Assembly: GCA_038373865.1 (NCBI GenBank)
Contig: JAXGGA010002184.1
Span: 62,001-126,000 of the forward strand
Source of the DNA: Uloborus plumipes
Lineage: Eukaryota; Arthropoda; Arachnida; Araneae; Uloboridae
Direction of reading: 5' to 3'
DNA: 64,000 nucleotides
In this document: one piece after another, positions 27,801 to 35,510 of the stretch
Layout of the letters: every line of letters starts with the position of its first letter
How positions within the stretch are numbered: the stretch's first letter is position 1
Notes under the pieces: generated by a model
Databases searched by the model: none
Told to the model about the DNA's origin: nothing
What the model saw: the letters and a program-made list of their open reading frames with translations, nothing else
Program-made: the position numbers and the translations under genes

Positions 27801-29544
27801 CTCCTGACATCAGTTCTTTCACTTCATAAGTATTAGGGTCTTCATTTTTTGCCATAAAGAAAAAAAATAAGAGAGCATTTTTTCAGACCAAGAATGTTAG
27901 TCTGGGTACATTGGTCAACTTTTAAAAACCCATGAAAAACAAAAACTTTTAGAAGTATTTAAAGCAAAATTCTAGTAATAGTAAAAGTTAAGTTGGTGAA
28001 GTGGAAGATCCGAGTTGTGATGATTCTTGAGAAAATGGCATAAATAAGCTCGAAAAGTAGAGTTGACCAATTTAATCTTTCAAGATGTGATGTTGATCTT
28101 AAAAATTTATATTTTTTCATTCTAAATACAAAAGAACATAAGTTAGTTACAATATTCAATAATATTTATCATTAAAATTGCTGCAGAAGAAGTTGTTCTC
28201 ATACCTGATAAAATTAAAAGAACTATTAAAAATTAATCTAAAAAAGTTGGTTGGTTCAACATTTTAAAAACAATCTGGGATGATGAAATCTGTCATTGAA
28301 AATCAAACTGCTCATTCAGTTTTATGATCAGATAAGAAATAAGTAGAAAAGCTGATCTTGTGCTCCCCCTGCTAAGTAAAATAATCAATATATCTCACTG
28401 CAATTTTCAAAAGTTAACTTTTCAAGAAAATATTAATGATAAAAAATTGCAAAACTACAATTTAACCTAATAAAGGGAAATGAACATTATATGATAAAAG
28501 TTTGTAAAAGATTTATTCATAATACTAACGATATGAAGGTTTCTGTGGAAGCTGTTTCTGTGGTAGTGGAAATGGCTCTTGTGGTAGTGGAAGTGGCTTC
28601 TGTGGTAGTGGAAGTGGCTTCTGTGGTAGTGGAAGTGGCTTCTGTGGTAGTGGAGGTGCTGCATGAAGAGAGGATGACTGAGATGAAGTACATAGTTCAG
28701 AAAATGTTGGTGATGCAGAAAGGAATTTCAATGGTAACTTTAAAAATGATGGTTTGATGGGCTTCAATGGGGCCTGCCCAAGTTTTTCAACAGGAGGCAA
28801 TTCCCTCCTGCGATAATTGCAACTAGTTTTGCACACATAATTGTCCGAATTAATCAAATGGCTACATGAATTTTCTAAATTACTCTTATTAAGAGCTTCT
28901 GTACTTTGAGAATTCTTCAAATTATTTAAATTCGTTTGGCTAGTTAAGTTTGTTCGCAATTGAATATTTCTTGGTTTTGGTATAGGTGGTACAACTTTGT
29001 TTTTATTATCAGTCATGGCGCTGTCATTCTCTTTATTGTTTATACCATTAGTAAACATAAAAGAAGCAATGGTTTCACCAAATGCTTTTGACTTAGCATG
29101 ACAGTCTTGAGCATCACTTAAAGTTCTATTTCTAATGTTTTCATCATTGTTTACATCAACAGAGGCATCAGAATTCAGGTTCAAAGATGAATTAGTCCGT
29201 GAGGTAGGTAGTAAGTGAAGTGGCTTCGGTCCTACAACAGGTTTTAATAACACACTGTCCAACTGATTCTGACTGAAACCATTAACGTTTTTGTGCAGTT
29301 GTCCACTCAGAAAAGGTTTCTTATCGAGTTGGGGTAAAACTTTGGTATTTGTAAACAAAGAAATTTTTTGTTCGCTTGCAACTTTCCCTTTAAGCGCTTC
29401 TGTTTTGACAGCAGAATCCGCACTTTGCCGCCACGGTCGGTTCGGAATTTTTCCACCAGGTGGCATCATCCCCATGAGAGGCTTGTTTTTTTCAGAGAAA
29501 ATAGCTCTCAGGGCTTGAACCTTTCCTGGCGAATCATCTGCCAT
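9842..29544 (-). CDS. FYB/ADAP/PRAM1-like adaptor protein (11 coding exons)
   Basis: The joined exons are 29544-28530, 25972-25825, 23609-23451, 23174-23149, 22242-22193, 21985-21844, 20277-20119, 16849-16797, 13371-13334, 12117-12080 and 9864-9842. All have GT/AG borders and matching phases, apart from one 1-nt surplus (third exon) and one 1-nt deficit (seventh exon). Allowing for these, the total is 617 codons (616 residues). Layout: a proline-rich N-terminus with LKPVVGPKPLHLLP and RELPPVEKLGQAPLKPIKP, both close to FYB motifs; tyrosine motifs EELYED, EELYND, EELYQD and FYEEMP; a Lys/Glu-rich helix; an hSH3 domain (GGKGDLPVKKG...NPSGRWL...GYVELTNIEV); and a tail with EELYCEA and IYEVTY. 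FYB proteins are cytosolic scaffolds that couple Src-family kinases and SLP-76-like partners to integrin and actin control. That role here is inferred from homology. No transmembrane segment or signal peptide was seen. The start is the first Met after an acceptor at 29561, so an upstream non-coding exon is expected. Confidence 0.82.
10310..11843 (+). mobile_element. Tc1-like transposon with nested terminal repeats
   Basis: The ends are CAGTGCGTCGCAAAAGTTTA and its inverse, flanked by TA (10308-10309 and 11844-11845). A second, inner copy of the same core (CTGTCGCAAAAGTTTATGCA at 10486 and the inverse at 11646-11668) gives an IR/DR-like double arrangement. The element contains a full-length but broken transposase. 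It sits in the last intron of the adaptor gene, antisense to it. Confidence 0.93.
10612..11607 (+). pseudogene. Tc1-like DD34E transposase, two nonsense codons
   Basis: One frame runs 331 codons from MPKSLPFSSEEVVKLWKLKV to NTIDY, interrupted by TGA at 10906-10908 (DTISR*IKESG) and TAA at 11056-11058 (SDEK*WNLDG). There is no frameshift. An N-terminal paired-type HTH is followed by a GRPRK basic motif near residue 58. The catalytic triad is visible: D in FSDEK, D in QQDNASIH, and E in NPIENIWG, with 34 residues between the last two, typical of Tc1. The first stop is likely a decayed Trp codon. The element cannot make its own full transposase as sequenced. Confidence 0.93.
12080..12117 (-). 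CDS. Adaptor gene exon 10
   Basis: The exon is 38 nt, acceptor gttttag, donor AAG|GTAGGT. It encodes (S)EELYCEAKSEEE, another EELY tyrosine motif, and ends with one base of an Ala codon that the last exon completes. Confidence 0.72.
13334..13371 (-). CDS. Adaptor gene exon 9
   Basis: The exon is 38 nt, acceptor atttcag, donor CTAG|GTAAGA. The phase-0 reading is VMIIRRLSVISA plus two bases of Ser. Supported mainly by exact phase agreement with exons 8 and 10; the peptide itself has no recognised motif. Confidence 0.62.
13372..16796 (-). other. Adaptor gene intron 8, no further exon recognised
   Basis: This is AT-rich intronic DNA. It contains several poly(A/T) runs and a GGGG-rich spot at 16346-16360, but no open frame with coding character and no clear terminal-repeat element. 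The open frames near 13896 and 15730 look random. Exons as small as 23-38 nt occur in this gene, so an unnoticed microexon cannot be excluded. Confidence 0.5.
16797..16849 (-). CDS. Adaptor gene exon 8: hSH3 C-terminal strand
   Basis: The exon is 53 nt, acceptor tttccag, donor TCT|GTAAGC. It completes an Ile codon and encodes GYVELTNIEVDPLSVKS, matching the closing strands of the FYB hSH3 domain (GYIKTTAVEID-type). The phase is 2 in and 0 out. Confidence 0.82.
17899..18821. mobile_element. 923-bp DNA element, GGGCGATTCTC ends, 4-bp TSD ATAT
   Basis: GGGCGATTCTCTGTAAACT at the left is mirrored as AGTTTACAGAGAATCGCCC at the right, and ATAT flanks both sides. The motif AAACAGTCCCCTG recurs four times with small changes (near 18075, 18270, 18460 and 18610). 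It is non-coding. The ends and the 4-bp duplication ending in TAT link it to the elements at 48892 and 53188. It is nested inside the hAT-like element. Confidence 0.78.
19497..19740 (-). mobile_element. Degenerate Tc1 terminal fragment
   Basis: This stretch resembles, in reverse orientation, the left 200 bp of the Tc1 element at 10310. Shared blocks are TTTCAAGAGAAATTTGCATA / GCATAAAATCTGA, CTCTTGCAACAGC, TCGGTTATTTTT, GAAAGCATTTTGCTGAA, and a final TTTTGCATCACACTG corresponding to the outer terminus. No coding part remains. It was carried within, or inserted into, the surrounding hAT-like element. Confidence 0.55.
20119..20277 (-). CDS. Adaptor gene exon 7: hSH3 core (carries an apparent -1 frame disruption)
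   Basis: The exon follows acceptor cttacag and ends at donor AAAAA|GTAAGT. The entering frame gives FTGEEIPIDKGFVKADSR. The remaining hSH3 core, GGKGDLPVKKGEIVLILRME then GNPSGRWLVKNERGK, lies in another frame. One missing G in CCGGGAGG would restore the join, and the expected hSH3 spacing (KADSR-GGKGDL) agrees. The alternative acceptor GGAG four bases downstream does not solve the shift. The next exon continues the hSH3 frame exactly. Confidence 0.78.
21317..21338 (+). repeat. Poly(C) run of 22
   Basis: An uninterrupted C22 tract lies in adaptor intron 6. Similar C or G runs occur at about 12499, 13107, 19106, 27252, 38946, 45355, 60619 and 61199. Confidence 0.9.
21844..21985 (-). CDS. Adaptor gene exon 6: charged helical segment
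   Basis: The exon is 142 nt, acceptor attttag, donor GGA|GTAAGT. It encodes EQGSPLYSNNKKEIERLKRE and then a run of Lys, Arg and Glu ending in KELEKLRKKFG. The equivalent segment in FYB is also a highly charged helix that leads straight into the first hSH3 domain (the KKKFK boundary). The phase is 0 at the 3' end. Confidence 0.82.
22193..22242 (-). CDS. Adaptor gene exon 5
   Basis: The exon is 50 nt, acceptor tttctag, donor CCTGA|GTATGT. It encodes YNQEEFYEEMPCDNNP in phase 0 and ends with two bases of Glu. The sequence YEEM fits the YxxM consensus recognised by PI3-kinase p85 SH2 domains (family knowledge). Use of this site here is inference. Confidence 0.75.
22813..22878 (+). repeat. LINE 3' tail fragment
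   Basis: TTGACTAGGACCAGCCCAGT to GCATTTGTATTTGTAT matches the 3' end of the longer LINE fragment at 26122-26420 over about 65 bp. Both stop at the (TTTGTA) tail, as expected of two 5'-truncated insertions from one family. Confidence 0.6.
23149..23174 (-). CDS. Adaptor gene exon 4 (26-nt microexon)
   Basis: The sequence between a T-rich CAG acceptor and donor GAG|GTAAAT encodes (E)ELYQDAEE, one tyrosine motif and little else. It starts with two bases of a Glu codon and ends in phase 0. It is only supportable because its phase and motif fit both neighbours. Confidence 0.7.
23451..23609 (-). CDS. Adaptor gene exon 3 (carries an apparent +1 frame disruption)
   Basis: The exon is 159 nt, with acceptor cttaaag and donor CTG|GTAATT. 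The entering frame gives QEYTEEEEAEELYNDAGEVC and DDAPLVPKTPKP. The leaving frame, needed to join exon 4 as EELYQD, gives ICPSSASQNIYSPNVHGST. The two frames meet around CCAAAGCCCAAAGATC, where one surplus base in the CCC or AAA run would explain the shift. Read as given, the entering frame runs into a TGA at the next splice junction. This is either an assembly indel or a true lesion. Confidence 0.75.
24072..24933. mobile_element. hAT-like non-autonomous element, CAGGGYTYGCA ends
   Basis: The left end CAGGGCTTGCAGT and the right end AATGCGAACCCTG are inverse copies with mismatches. TATTAT abuts both sides (24066-24071 and 24934-24939). The phrase ATTTTAGGGGAATTTTAGGA is repeated near both ends in opposite senses. 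It is 862 bp, non-coding, and sits in adaptor intron 2. Confidence 0.68.
25825..25972 (-). CDS. Adaptor gene exon 2
   Basis: The exon is 148 nt, with acceptor attgcag and donor AT|GTATGT. It starts with two bases that complete Pro and ends with two bases of an Ile codon. It encodes PCPPRPQTSPPLPPIKPP (SH3-ligand-like), then REEIEELYEDTLLGEKKRP, the first tyrosine motif of the EELYxD type. The donor at 25824 is preferred over a second GT four bases downstream because only it keeps the next exon in the EELY frame. Confidence 0.8.
26122..26420 (+). mobile_element. 5'-truncated LINE: reverse-transcriptase C-terminal tail and 3'UTR
   Basis: The frame ending at TAG 26317-26319 reads ERRTRGHCFKLFKSQANLEI, then RKNYYFSRVVGRVGKELWSR. 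The TRGH...LFK...R..YFS.RVV..W pattern is typical of the extreme C-terminus of CR1/L2/jockey-type LINE ORF2 proteins. About 100 bp of 3'UTR follows, ending in CACATTTGTATTTGAT. It is a dead fragment in adaptor intron 1, antisense to the gene. The exact clade is not determined. Confidence 0.68.
26655..27319. mobile_element. 665-bp hAT-like element, CAGGGGTGATTGTG ends
   Basis: CAGGGGTGATTGTG at the left and CACAATCACCCCTG at the right are a perfect 14-bp inverted repeat, with TCTTTT on both flanks (26649-26654 and 27320-27325). TTCCGGTATTTT occurs three times near the left end and once inverted. A C-run lies at 27252-27266. It is non-coding and sits in adaptor intron 1. Confidence 0.75.
28530..29544 (-). 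CDS. Adaptor gene exon 1 (coding): proline-rich N-terminus
   Basis: The exon encodes 338 codons plus one base from ATG (MADDSPGKVQALRAIF). The acceptor tttctgttaacag ends at 29561, leaving 16 nt of 5'UTR in this exon. The donor is C|GTTAGT at 28529. Residues about 90-105 (LLKPVVGPKPLHLLP) and about 250-275 (RELPPVEKLGQAPLKPIKP) resemble conserved FYB segments. The C-terminal part is a PLPQKPL tandem repeat, a likely SH3-ligand region. Ser/Thr- and Asn-rich stretches suggest disorder. Antisense open frames over the same bases are shadows of the repeat. Confidence 0.85.
28546..28655 (-). repeat. 21-bp minisatellite coding for PLPQKPL repeats
   Basis: About four to five units of 21 bp (plus-strand unit GTGGTAGTGGAAGTGGCTTC plus one base) lie at the 3' end of coding exon 1. 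They encode PLPQKPL repeated with small changes (PLPQEPF, PLPQKQL). The period is a multiple of three, so unit-number changes keep the frame. Each unit offers a PxxP-type core. Confidence 0.88.
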
Positions 29545-32457
29545 TATTTCAGTTACTAACCTGTTAACAGAAAGAAAAAAAAATGAGCAAGAAAAATTTA
29601 AATTTGTGTCTTTAGATCATAAGGCAATAAGTTTTTTTTTTATCATATAGACCCCAAAACGCTTAGCACCAGCCATTGAGCTCTCTAATGTGTTATAGCT
29701 CAATTCAATGGCACCAGCTTCATTTATGACAACCCGTGGAGATCCACAAGAAATCATAACTTGATTTACTCCCGCACACAGTCATGGGGATTAAATCATA
29801 TAATATCTTGATTATCTTATGTCGAGAGAAGAGTGATATTAAAAAAAATCAATTTTTTTTTTAAATAAAAAATATCCAACAGAAGAAAAATATTAATAGT
29901 GCGAAAATTTACTTTCTGAACACTAACAAAACTGCACTTCAAGAAAATTATTGAAATTTAGAAGAAATATGTTTGAAAAAAAAGGAAGCAAACTTCCTGT
30001 TTTTTTAATTATATTTCTTGAATGTGCTAAAAACAAAATATGGTTAAAAATAACTTGAAATTTAACTTATTAAAATTTAACGGTTAAATACGGGTAAATA
30101 AATAAATATTGACAAGTTAAAATAATAAACTAGGATTTTGAGATAGGGAAAAAAATATCTGTCGGTCTGTTTGTCCCATTAACTTTAAGGATACTTTAAG
30201 GAGTAGTCCGATTCGAATAAACGTTTTTTGTTCGAAAGATCTTGACGATAACATAACACTGCATTTCCATTTTACTTTTCGACTTCAACAATTTCTTGTA
30301 CAGTTGTGAACAGTTAAAATTGTTTCATACAAACATTGTAAGAAAGATCTCTGTTCGAAGAACGATACCGGACTCCAGGTCCCCTAACTTATATTTAGGA
30401 AAAAAAGAAATATTTTCACGAAAGAAATAAGCCAAAATTCTTTTTTACAAATGCAATTGCAAAAAAAAAAATATGTTCAAAAAATAAATAAATAAATATA
30501 AAATAAGATAAAATAAAGAAAGAAAAAAAAAAAAAAGAAAATCACTGATTTTTTTTTTTTTTTTTTTTAATCCTTAAGAAACCTTATTCAATATTTTTTT
30601 TCTTAAATTTCTACTTTTTCTTAAAAAATATTTTTTTACAAAAAGCCAGTGTGACGCAAATCACCTCCTGTAGGTACCCATAGCCTAATTGGCCTACTTA
30701 CATAATTTACATAATTTACAACATGCAGAAGAAAACACCACACACCACATTAATTACTTCGCTGGCCGGAACATTTAATTTGTTTTCATTTTTCGCGTCT
30801 GCTCCTTATTTCCAGCCATTTATTGCATTAAGAGAAGCTGCAAGAAATGTTTTTCTGCTCTCTTTACTGCAACCAAAAAAAAAAGAAAGAGAGAGAAAGA
30901 AAAACCGAGTAACCATTTAGCAGCCCCTTCCCACCGTGCGTCACGACCGACTAAGCACCCCCATTATCTCATTGCCCTCTATCAAGGGTCATAAACAGTG
31001 TCATAGTCACGCGCCTCAAGTGGACTCTTGGCGAGCCCTCTGGGGTTCTGCATCAGCCAAAATTAATCGCCACGGATGTCCGGATCTTGGGGTCCGGAAA
31101 TAGAGCCCCAGTGCTGGGCTATCTTCAATGCAATTCCACTGTGCAACTTCTTGTTTGTTGCATGTTCCTGACGCAATACGTGCATCTCATTTTTATAAGA
31201 GTGGATGTTTTGTGTTGATAAACTTACACTAAGGAAGAACGTGTTAGGAGAGCATTTTTCTGCAGATATCTATACCTAAAGGCAAGACTACGCAAGTCCA
31301 AAAATAGCGATTTTTTGATACTGCATTGTATTTTTATGCAGAATTCAATAAAACATTGAGCTACAACGTACTTCTGGAAGAAAAAATCATAAGAAATTTT
31401 TTTCTAAATTTTTACACCACGAATTCAAATTATGTTTTTCGCAATGACGAATTGCGGCAGGTGCGTGGCGTACGTCTGAGAGCACATTTCCCAACTTTGC
31501 ACCCGAGCCGTCAAGACATTTCGGCTCAGTAGACAAGCATCTGGTTTTCCATCAGGAAGGACCCCGGATCAGGACCCACCGGGGACACATCTCCGTAAGC
31601 ACATTGGTTACCCAGCAACTTAACAGATGGCTCCTCAACCGCCAGTCCCGGGTCATGCAATTCTGCATGGTGGAGGAGCTAGGCTGGTGAGCGCGAGACG
31701 TTGGCAGGCGGCCAATTTGAAATAGGGACTTCACGACGCTTGAGGTCTAAGAAGAAAACACGCAAGACAGATTTGGGCTTCTAAGCTTAATGCGCAAATT
31801 ATATACCATGTGCAACTTCGAACTAAAATTTTTTTGGATCAAATGCAGCAGAAACAAAAAAGAAAGTTTTGAAAATTTTCAGAAGTGGTTGCAGTGAATA
31901 TGGGATGTACACAAAAGTTTCTTTGGTTTAATGTTTGTGCTTGAATAATATTTCTGAACTCCTTAACTTTAATGAAAATCAAACTAAAATGCTTCAAAAT
32001 GCACGAAAAACTGAAATAAAATAAAACGAAATACAAAATACAAATGTGGCTACAAAATGCTCGCACAAATTGCACTTAAAAATGCAAAATTTTTTACAAT
32101 CGCTATGATGACTGGAGCTAACTTTCTTCAGTAAATTAAAGAGAAATAAAATTCATAAAGATGCAAAGTCAACTTAAACGTTTCAGTATATTTCTGCGAA
32201 ATTCCAACCCAAATTTTCGAAGTCCTCATTCAGTCGGAAATTATCAGATAACACAATAGAGTAGCTAACACCAACCATTCAACGGATTTATAGTAACAGA
32301 CAGAACAAACTCAGAAAGCGATAAAACAATCAAATATTTACCACATTATTATGTTTATCAGAGCATGGGGTTGTGAAACGATAAAGATCGTATGAAACAT
32401 CTAATCGATTTGGTGAATCATATTATCAACACTGGAAATAAGATCTCGTTTGCAGAT
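29545..32457. other. Region upstream of the adaptor start codon
   Basis: A splice acceptor at 29561 (minus strand) implies at least one upstream 5'UTR exon, which I could not place. The stretch holds long A/T runs (30440-30560) and two GC-richer patches (30925-31160 and 31440-31740). The second contains a possible worn tRNA-like segment (AGTAGACAAGCATCTGG...GGATCAGGACCC). The promoter may lie here, but no TATA or initiator can be defended. A short coding-like fragment at 29643-29763 is listed separately. Confidence 0.4.
29643..29763 (-). other. Coding-like fragment, origin unknown
   Basis: On the minus strand about 40 codons read openly, including SCGSPRVVINEAGAIELSYN and TLESSMAGAKRF. Composition and codon use look more protein-like than the surroundings, but there is no start codon context, no obvious splice borders, and I do not recognise the family. 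It could be a relic exon, a processed-gene fragment or part of a repeat. Confidence 0.3.
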
Positions 32458-33157
32458 ACTGTCTGATCTTAGGTAAAAACTTCCGCGCATTCACGCATGC
32501 GTCAGCTCTTCTCTGATCTTGCTAAAATAGGGGTGTTAGGTAAAATAATAAGGGGAATAATAATAAAAAACGTTTTGAGCCCTATTCCAATAACGTGGAG
32601 CGATGCTAATTTCAAATACATAGTGTAGTTGAATATGTCAAAAGGATATAGCAAATGCAAGGGAAAAAAATTGAAAACTTCGGAAAGTTATCACCCACAA
32701 TCCATCAAGCCTTTTTAAGCGCGATTCACATAGCGAGCGAAACGCGTTCGCGAAGCGAACTTTTCCCCTCGAAACAGGTTTTCGGAATGCGTTCCCATGA
32801 CAACGCGGCGAAAATTCGCCTGTCGCGAGCGATCTAGCATGCTAGATATTTTCGCGTGCGAAAGGCGAACAAAATTTGGCAACGAGAGCGACAGCCAGTC
32901 AGAGGGAAGGCGCCATCTTTGCTCTGTTTTGACCGCGTGGACATTCGATTTCATTGGCTCTCGCGAGTTGGGCGCGCTTTATCCTTAGTGGGTGAATACC
33001 ATCACGTGACTTTCGCCCGCATCTAGTATGAATGATCGGAATTTTTGACCAGCGAGCGAAAAACGCTTCGTTCGTTCGCGTCGCTCGCAATCTGAATCGG
33101 CCTTTAAAGTGAAACTGTTCGCGAGTGCTATGGGCGCGGTATTCAAGGACGGACAGT
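32458..33157 (-). mobile_element. ACTGTCYG-family element copy A (about 310 bp) split by a nested MITE
   Basis: It runs from ACTGTCTGATCTT to CAAGGACGGACAGT. Removing the 384-bp nested element and one target copy leaves about 310 bp, the length of the other copies (61994-62305, 62642-62952). Shared blocks are AATAGGGGTGATAGGTAAGAT, GATGCTAATTTCAAATACAT and GAAAACTTCGGAAAGTT. Short inverted termini (ACTGTCTG / CGGACAGT) suggest a DNA MITE. Strand is set relative to the copy at 62642, taken as plus. Confidence 0.7.
32719..33102. mobile_element. GC-rich CpG-rich MITE with TTTAA target duplication
   Basis: The left end GCGCGATTCACATAGCGAGC pairs with the inverse of the right end (GCTCGCAATCTGAATCGGCC). 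TTTAA lies on both sides. Paralogous copies of the host repeat are uninterrupted at this point (CTTTTTTAAGTGGAATGGTT near 62270), which gives a related empty site. The body is strikingly GC- and CpG-rich for this window. No transposase is encoded. A target of (T)TTAA would fit piggyBac- or Kolobok-type mobilisation, but this is inference. Confidence 0.8.
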
Positions 33158-33307
33158 ATATTAACGTATCTTTTGCTGGAAGCAAGCGTTTTCTTATAGT
33201 TATGGGGAAGGGGGGAGCAGACAGACCGACTGACACATTTTCCCCATCTCAAAACCCTATTTTCCAAATTTTAATGTTTAGATATTTATTGTGAATTTAT
33301 TTATGTT

Positions 33308-33545
33308 GCCGACCACCTTGTCTCGTGCTCAGAGCTGTCTGACCGAGATCGATGGGTCTCGGGTTCGAATCCCGGCTGGGACATGGATGTCCTTTCTCTC
33401 TTCTGTTCTTATCCCTTCTTAGTATGAATGTGTTGTGCTGTCAGGCCCGGTCCGACTGAAAAATTCAACACAAGCGAACAATAATTTGGCGCCCCTCTCT
33501 TCCCCCTCCCCAGATATCCACGGTTTCCTGGATAAGTATGTGAGC
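33308..33545 (+). mobile_element. tRNA-derived SINE
   Basis: The head has a tRNA-like layout: GACCACCTTGTCTCGTGCTC, AGAGCTGTCTGACC (A-box region), then GGGTTCGAATCCC at 33361-33373, a perfect B box. About 170 bp of unrelated tail follow and end near AAATCAATTAAATTAAA. The acceptor stem does not pair well and there is no terminator context of a real tRNA. The head at 62548 is closely related but has a different tail. Confidence 0.72.
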
Positions 33546-34075
33546 CGTTGAGAAAAGGTACGCATAATCAACTAAAATAAACATAAATCAATTAAATTAA
33601 AAACAAAATTTGGAAACGTTATTTTTTTACTAAAATTTTTGTTGGCAAAATAAAAAAATAATACTGACTGAACAGCTTTAAATACCTTGAACATTCAAAC
33701 TAATTCATGAATTTAATTTCACAAAAGTTAATTCGTTTAAAAACGGTATATTTTGTGATTAAAATTCCAGTGTAGAAAAACTGATAATCGTGTAACAGGA
33801 CGTTTCTTTATGATATTCCGCAGTTTCCATTTTCAAAAAAAGTTTCTAATAATAAATTCTAAATAAAATAATTCATAACTTCAGCTAAATGAATTATTAA
33901 TGAATATTTTTGAAAGTATTTTTATGCTTTAGTACAATTAATTTCTCAATAAATTCATAGGCGCAAAATAAAAGAAATAATTGAAGCTGTGGATAAAGGT
34001 GATATGTGACATTTGAATTTCGCCGATTTACACAATTCAAACTAGTGTGTATTCAATTGCGTTAACTCACAAACA

Positions 34076-34270
34076 CAATTGAAGGGGCTAGTGAAGAAAG
34101 GTGATATGTAACAATTTTTTTAAGTTCTAGAAAAAGTTTTCAAAAAAAAAAAAAAAAAAAATAATAATAATAATAATAAATATATATTGCCTTATCACTT
34201 TCATCCATGGTAAAAGTGTGTTTTTCCAAAATTGTCACATATCACCTTTATCCACTTGTCCCTACAATTG
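34076..34270. mobile_element. 195-bp MITE, CAATTGAAGGGG ends
   Basis: CAATTGAAGGGGCTAGTGAA at the left and TCCACTTGTCCCTACAATTG at the right are inverse, and the match continues through AAGGTGATATGTRACAA (about 39 bp in all). A poly(A)/(AAT)n run lies in the middle. A half copy of the same end sits at 33981-34015. Related to the element at 5491-5741. Confidence 0.68.
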
Positions 34271-34459
34271 CTACTTAACTAACCACAAATATCTTGAAAA
34301 ATTAAATTTCCAAACTTTAACTTTACAAGCATTTATTGTTAAAAGAAAAATCCATTTAGAGAATATATTTGTTGAAATTTTCAGTAAACTTAAACACTAG
34401 TGTACGAGAAAAGATAAGACTTAAAACTCAGACTTAACTAGCTGTCGTGGCCGTCACGA

Positions 34460-35510
34460 AACTTTCTTCTATATCTATCTTATGAATTCCGGTTACAAAA
34501 TAAAATACGTACTCGCCCGAGTAATTGGAGACAGCTACAATTTCCCAATTATCGTAATAACCCTGCAAATGCAGAATCAATGAGCGAAATTGGAAATCAT
34601 TGCAAAAGCCTTGTTTAGATTAATTGCAAACATTTTATTTGCTAGTAAAAAGAAATTGGCAACAGTTAAAAATTTCAAATCATTGAAAGTTTTCAGCTGT
34701 TTTGATAATTAAATAGCGTGAAAGCGATTTTTTAATGAATTAATTTTTCGCATTGTTGACTAAGCGCAAAAATCACCCCACCCTCCTCCTGGGGCGATTG
34801 GCGCCAAAATTTAATCGATGCTTGCTTCCATATTGGGTTAGTGTTATTCCAAATTTCATTCAAATCGCAGCAATATTTCCCGAGATACAGTAGGTGCAAT
34901 GACAAAATAAGCACTTTTGATTGCTCCACCCCCTTTGAGATATTGACACACAAATTGAATCAGCACCTGTACTCAATAGGGTCTACCTATGGACCAATTT
35001 TCGTTTGATTCCGCCGGTTACTTCCTGAGATATAGCAGTCACCCCCGCGCAGAACACGTGCGATTGCTCCACCCCCTTCGAGATATTGACAAACAAATTG
35101 AATCAGCACCTGTACTCAGTAGGGTCTACCCATGGACCAATTTTCGTTTGATTCCGCCGGTTACTTCCTGAGATATAACAATCACCCCCGCGCAGAACAC
35201 GTGCGATTGCTCCACCCCCCTTGGAGGAATTCGCTAAACAAAGTCAGGTGCACCAGTTCACATGGTGGTACATATGTGCAAAAATTTTTGTTCGATTTCA
35301 TTCAGTAGTTTTTGCTCTAGCGCGGCCACAAAAACTGGTCACACACATACAGACTCACACACACACAGACAGACAGACAGACAGACATTTTCCAAAAATG
35401 GTCGAAATGGACTCAGCGCACCTCAAAACGTGCAAATCCGTCAAAATTCGACATTCGAAAATTTTCACGAAACCAATACTTTCTTCTATATATTAGATAT
35501 AGAAGAAAGT
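34460..35510. mobile_element. Repeat element bounded by ACTTTCTTCTATATCT
   Basis: The left edge ACTTTCTTCTATATCTATCT is mirrored at the right by AGATATAGAAGAAAGT. The right edge also folds back on a nearby CTTTCTTCTATAT, making a terminal hairpin. Inside are two tandem copies of a block of about 145 bp and a CACACA/CAGACAGACAGA microsatellite at 35341-35389. No coding sequence is convincing. A terminal hairpin would fit a Helitron-like element, inverted ends would fit a DNA transposon; I cannot decide. Confidence 0.5.
34918..35220 (+). repeat. Two tandem copies of a ~145-bp unit
   Basis: Each unit begins GATTGCTCCACCCCC and includes GAATCAGCACCTGTACTCA, GACCAATTTTCGTTTGATTC and TCACCCCCGCGCAGAACACG. 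The copies differ by only a few bases, so the duplication is recent. A third partial start follows at 35206. Confidence 0.88.

Noticed and set aside
28491..28757. Plus-strand open frame rich in Val and Glu
   Set aside because: It is the antisense shadow of the PLPQKPL repeat in coding exon 1.
32655..33294. Several overlapping open frames in the CpG-rich patch
   Set aside because: All lie inside the nested MITE or its host repeat; open frames here follow from GC-rich composition, with no protein motif.
33308..33383. Possible functional tRNA gene
   Set aside because: The B box is perfect, but the stems do not pair as a cloverleaf and a related head with another tail occurs at 62548, so it is a SINE.
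34918..35220. CRISPR-like direct repeats
   Set aside because: Only two long adjacent units with no spacers, in a eukaryotic repeat.
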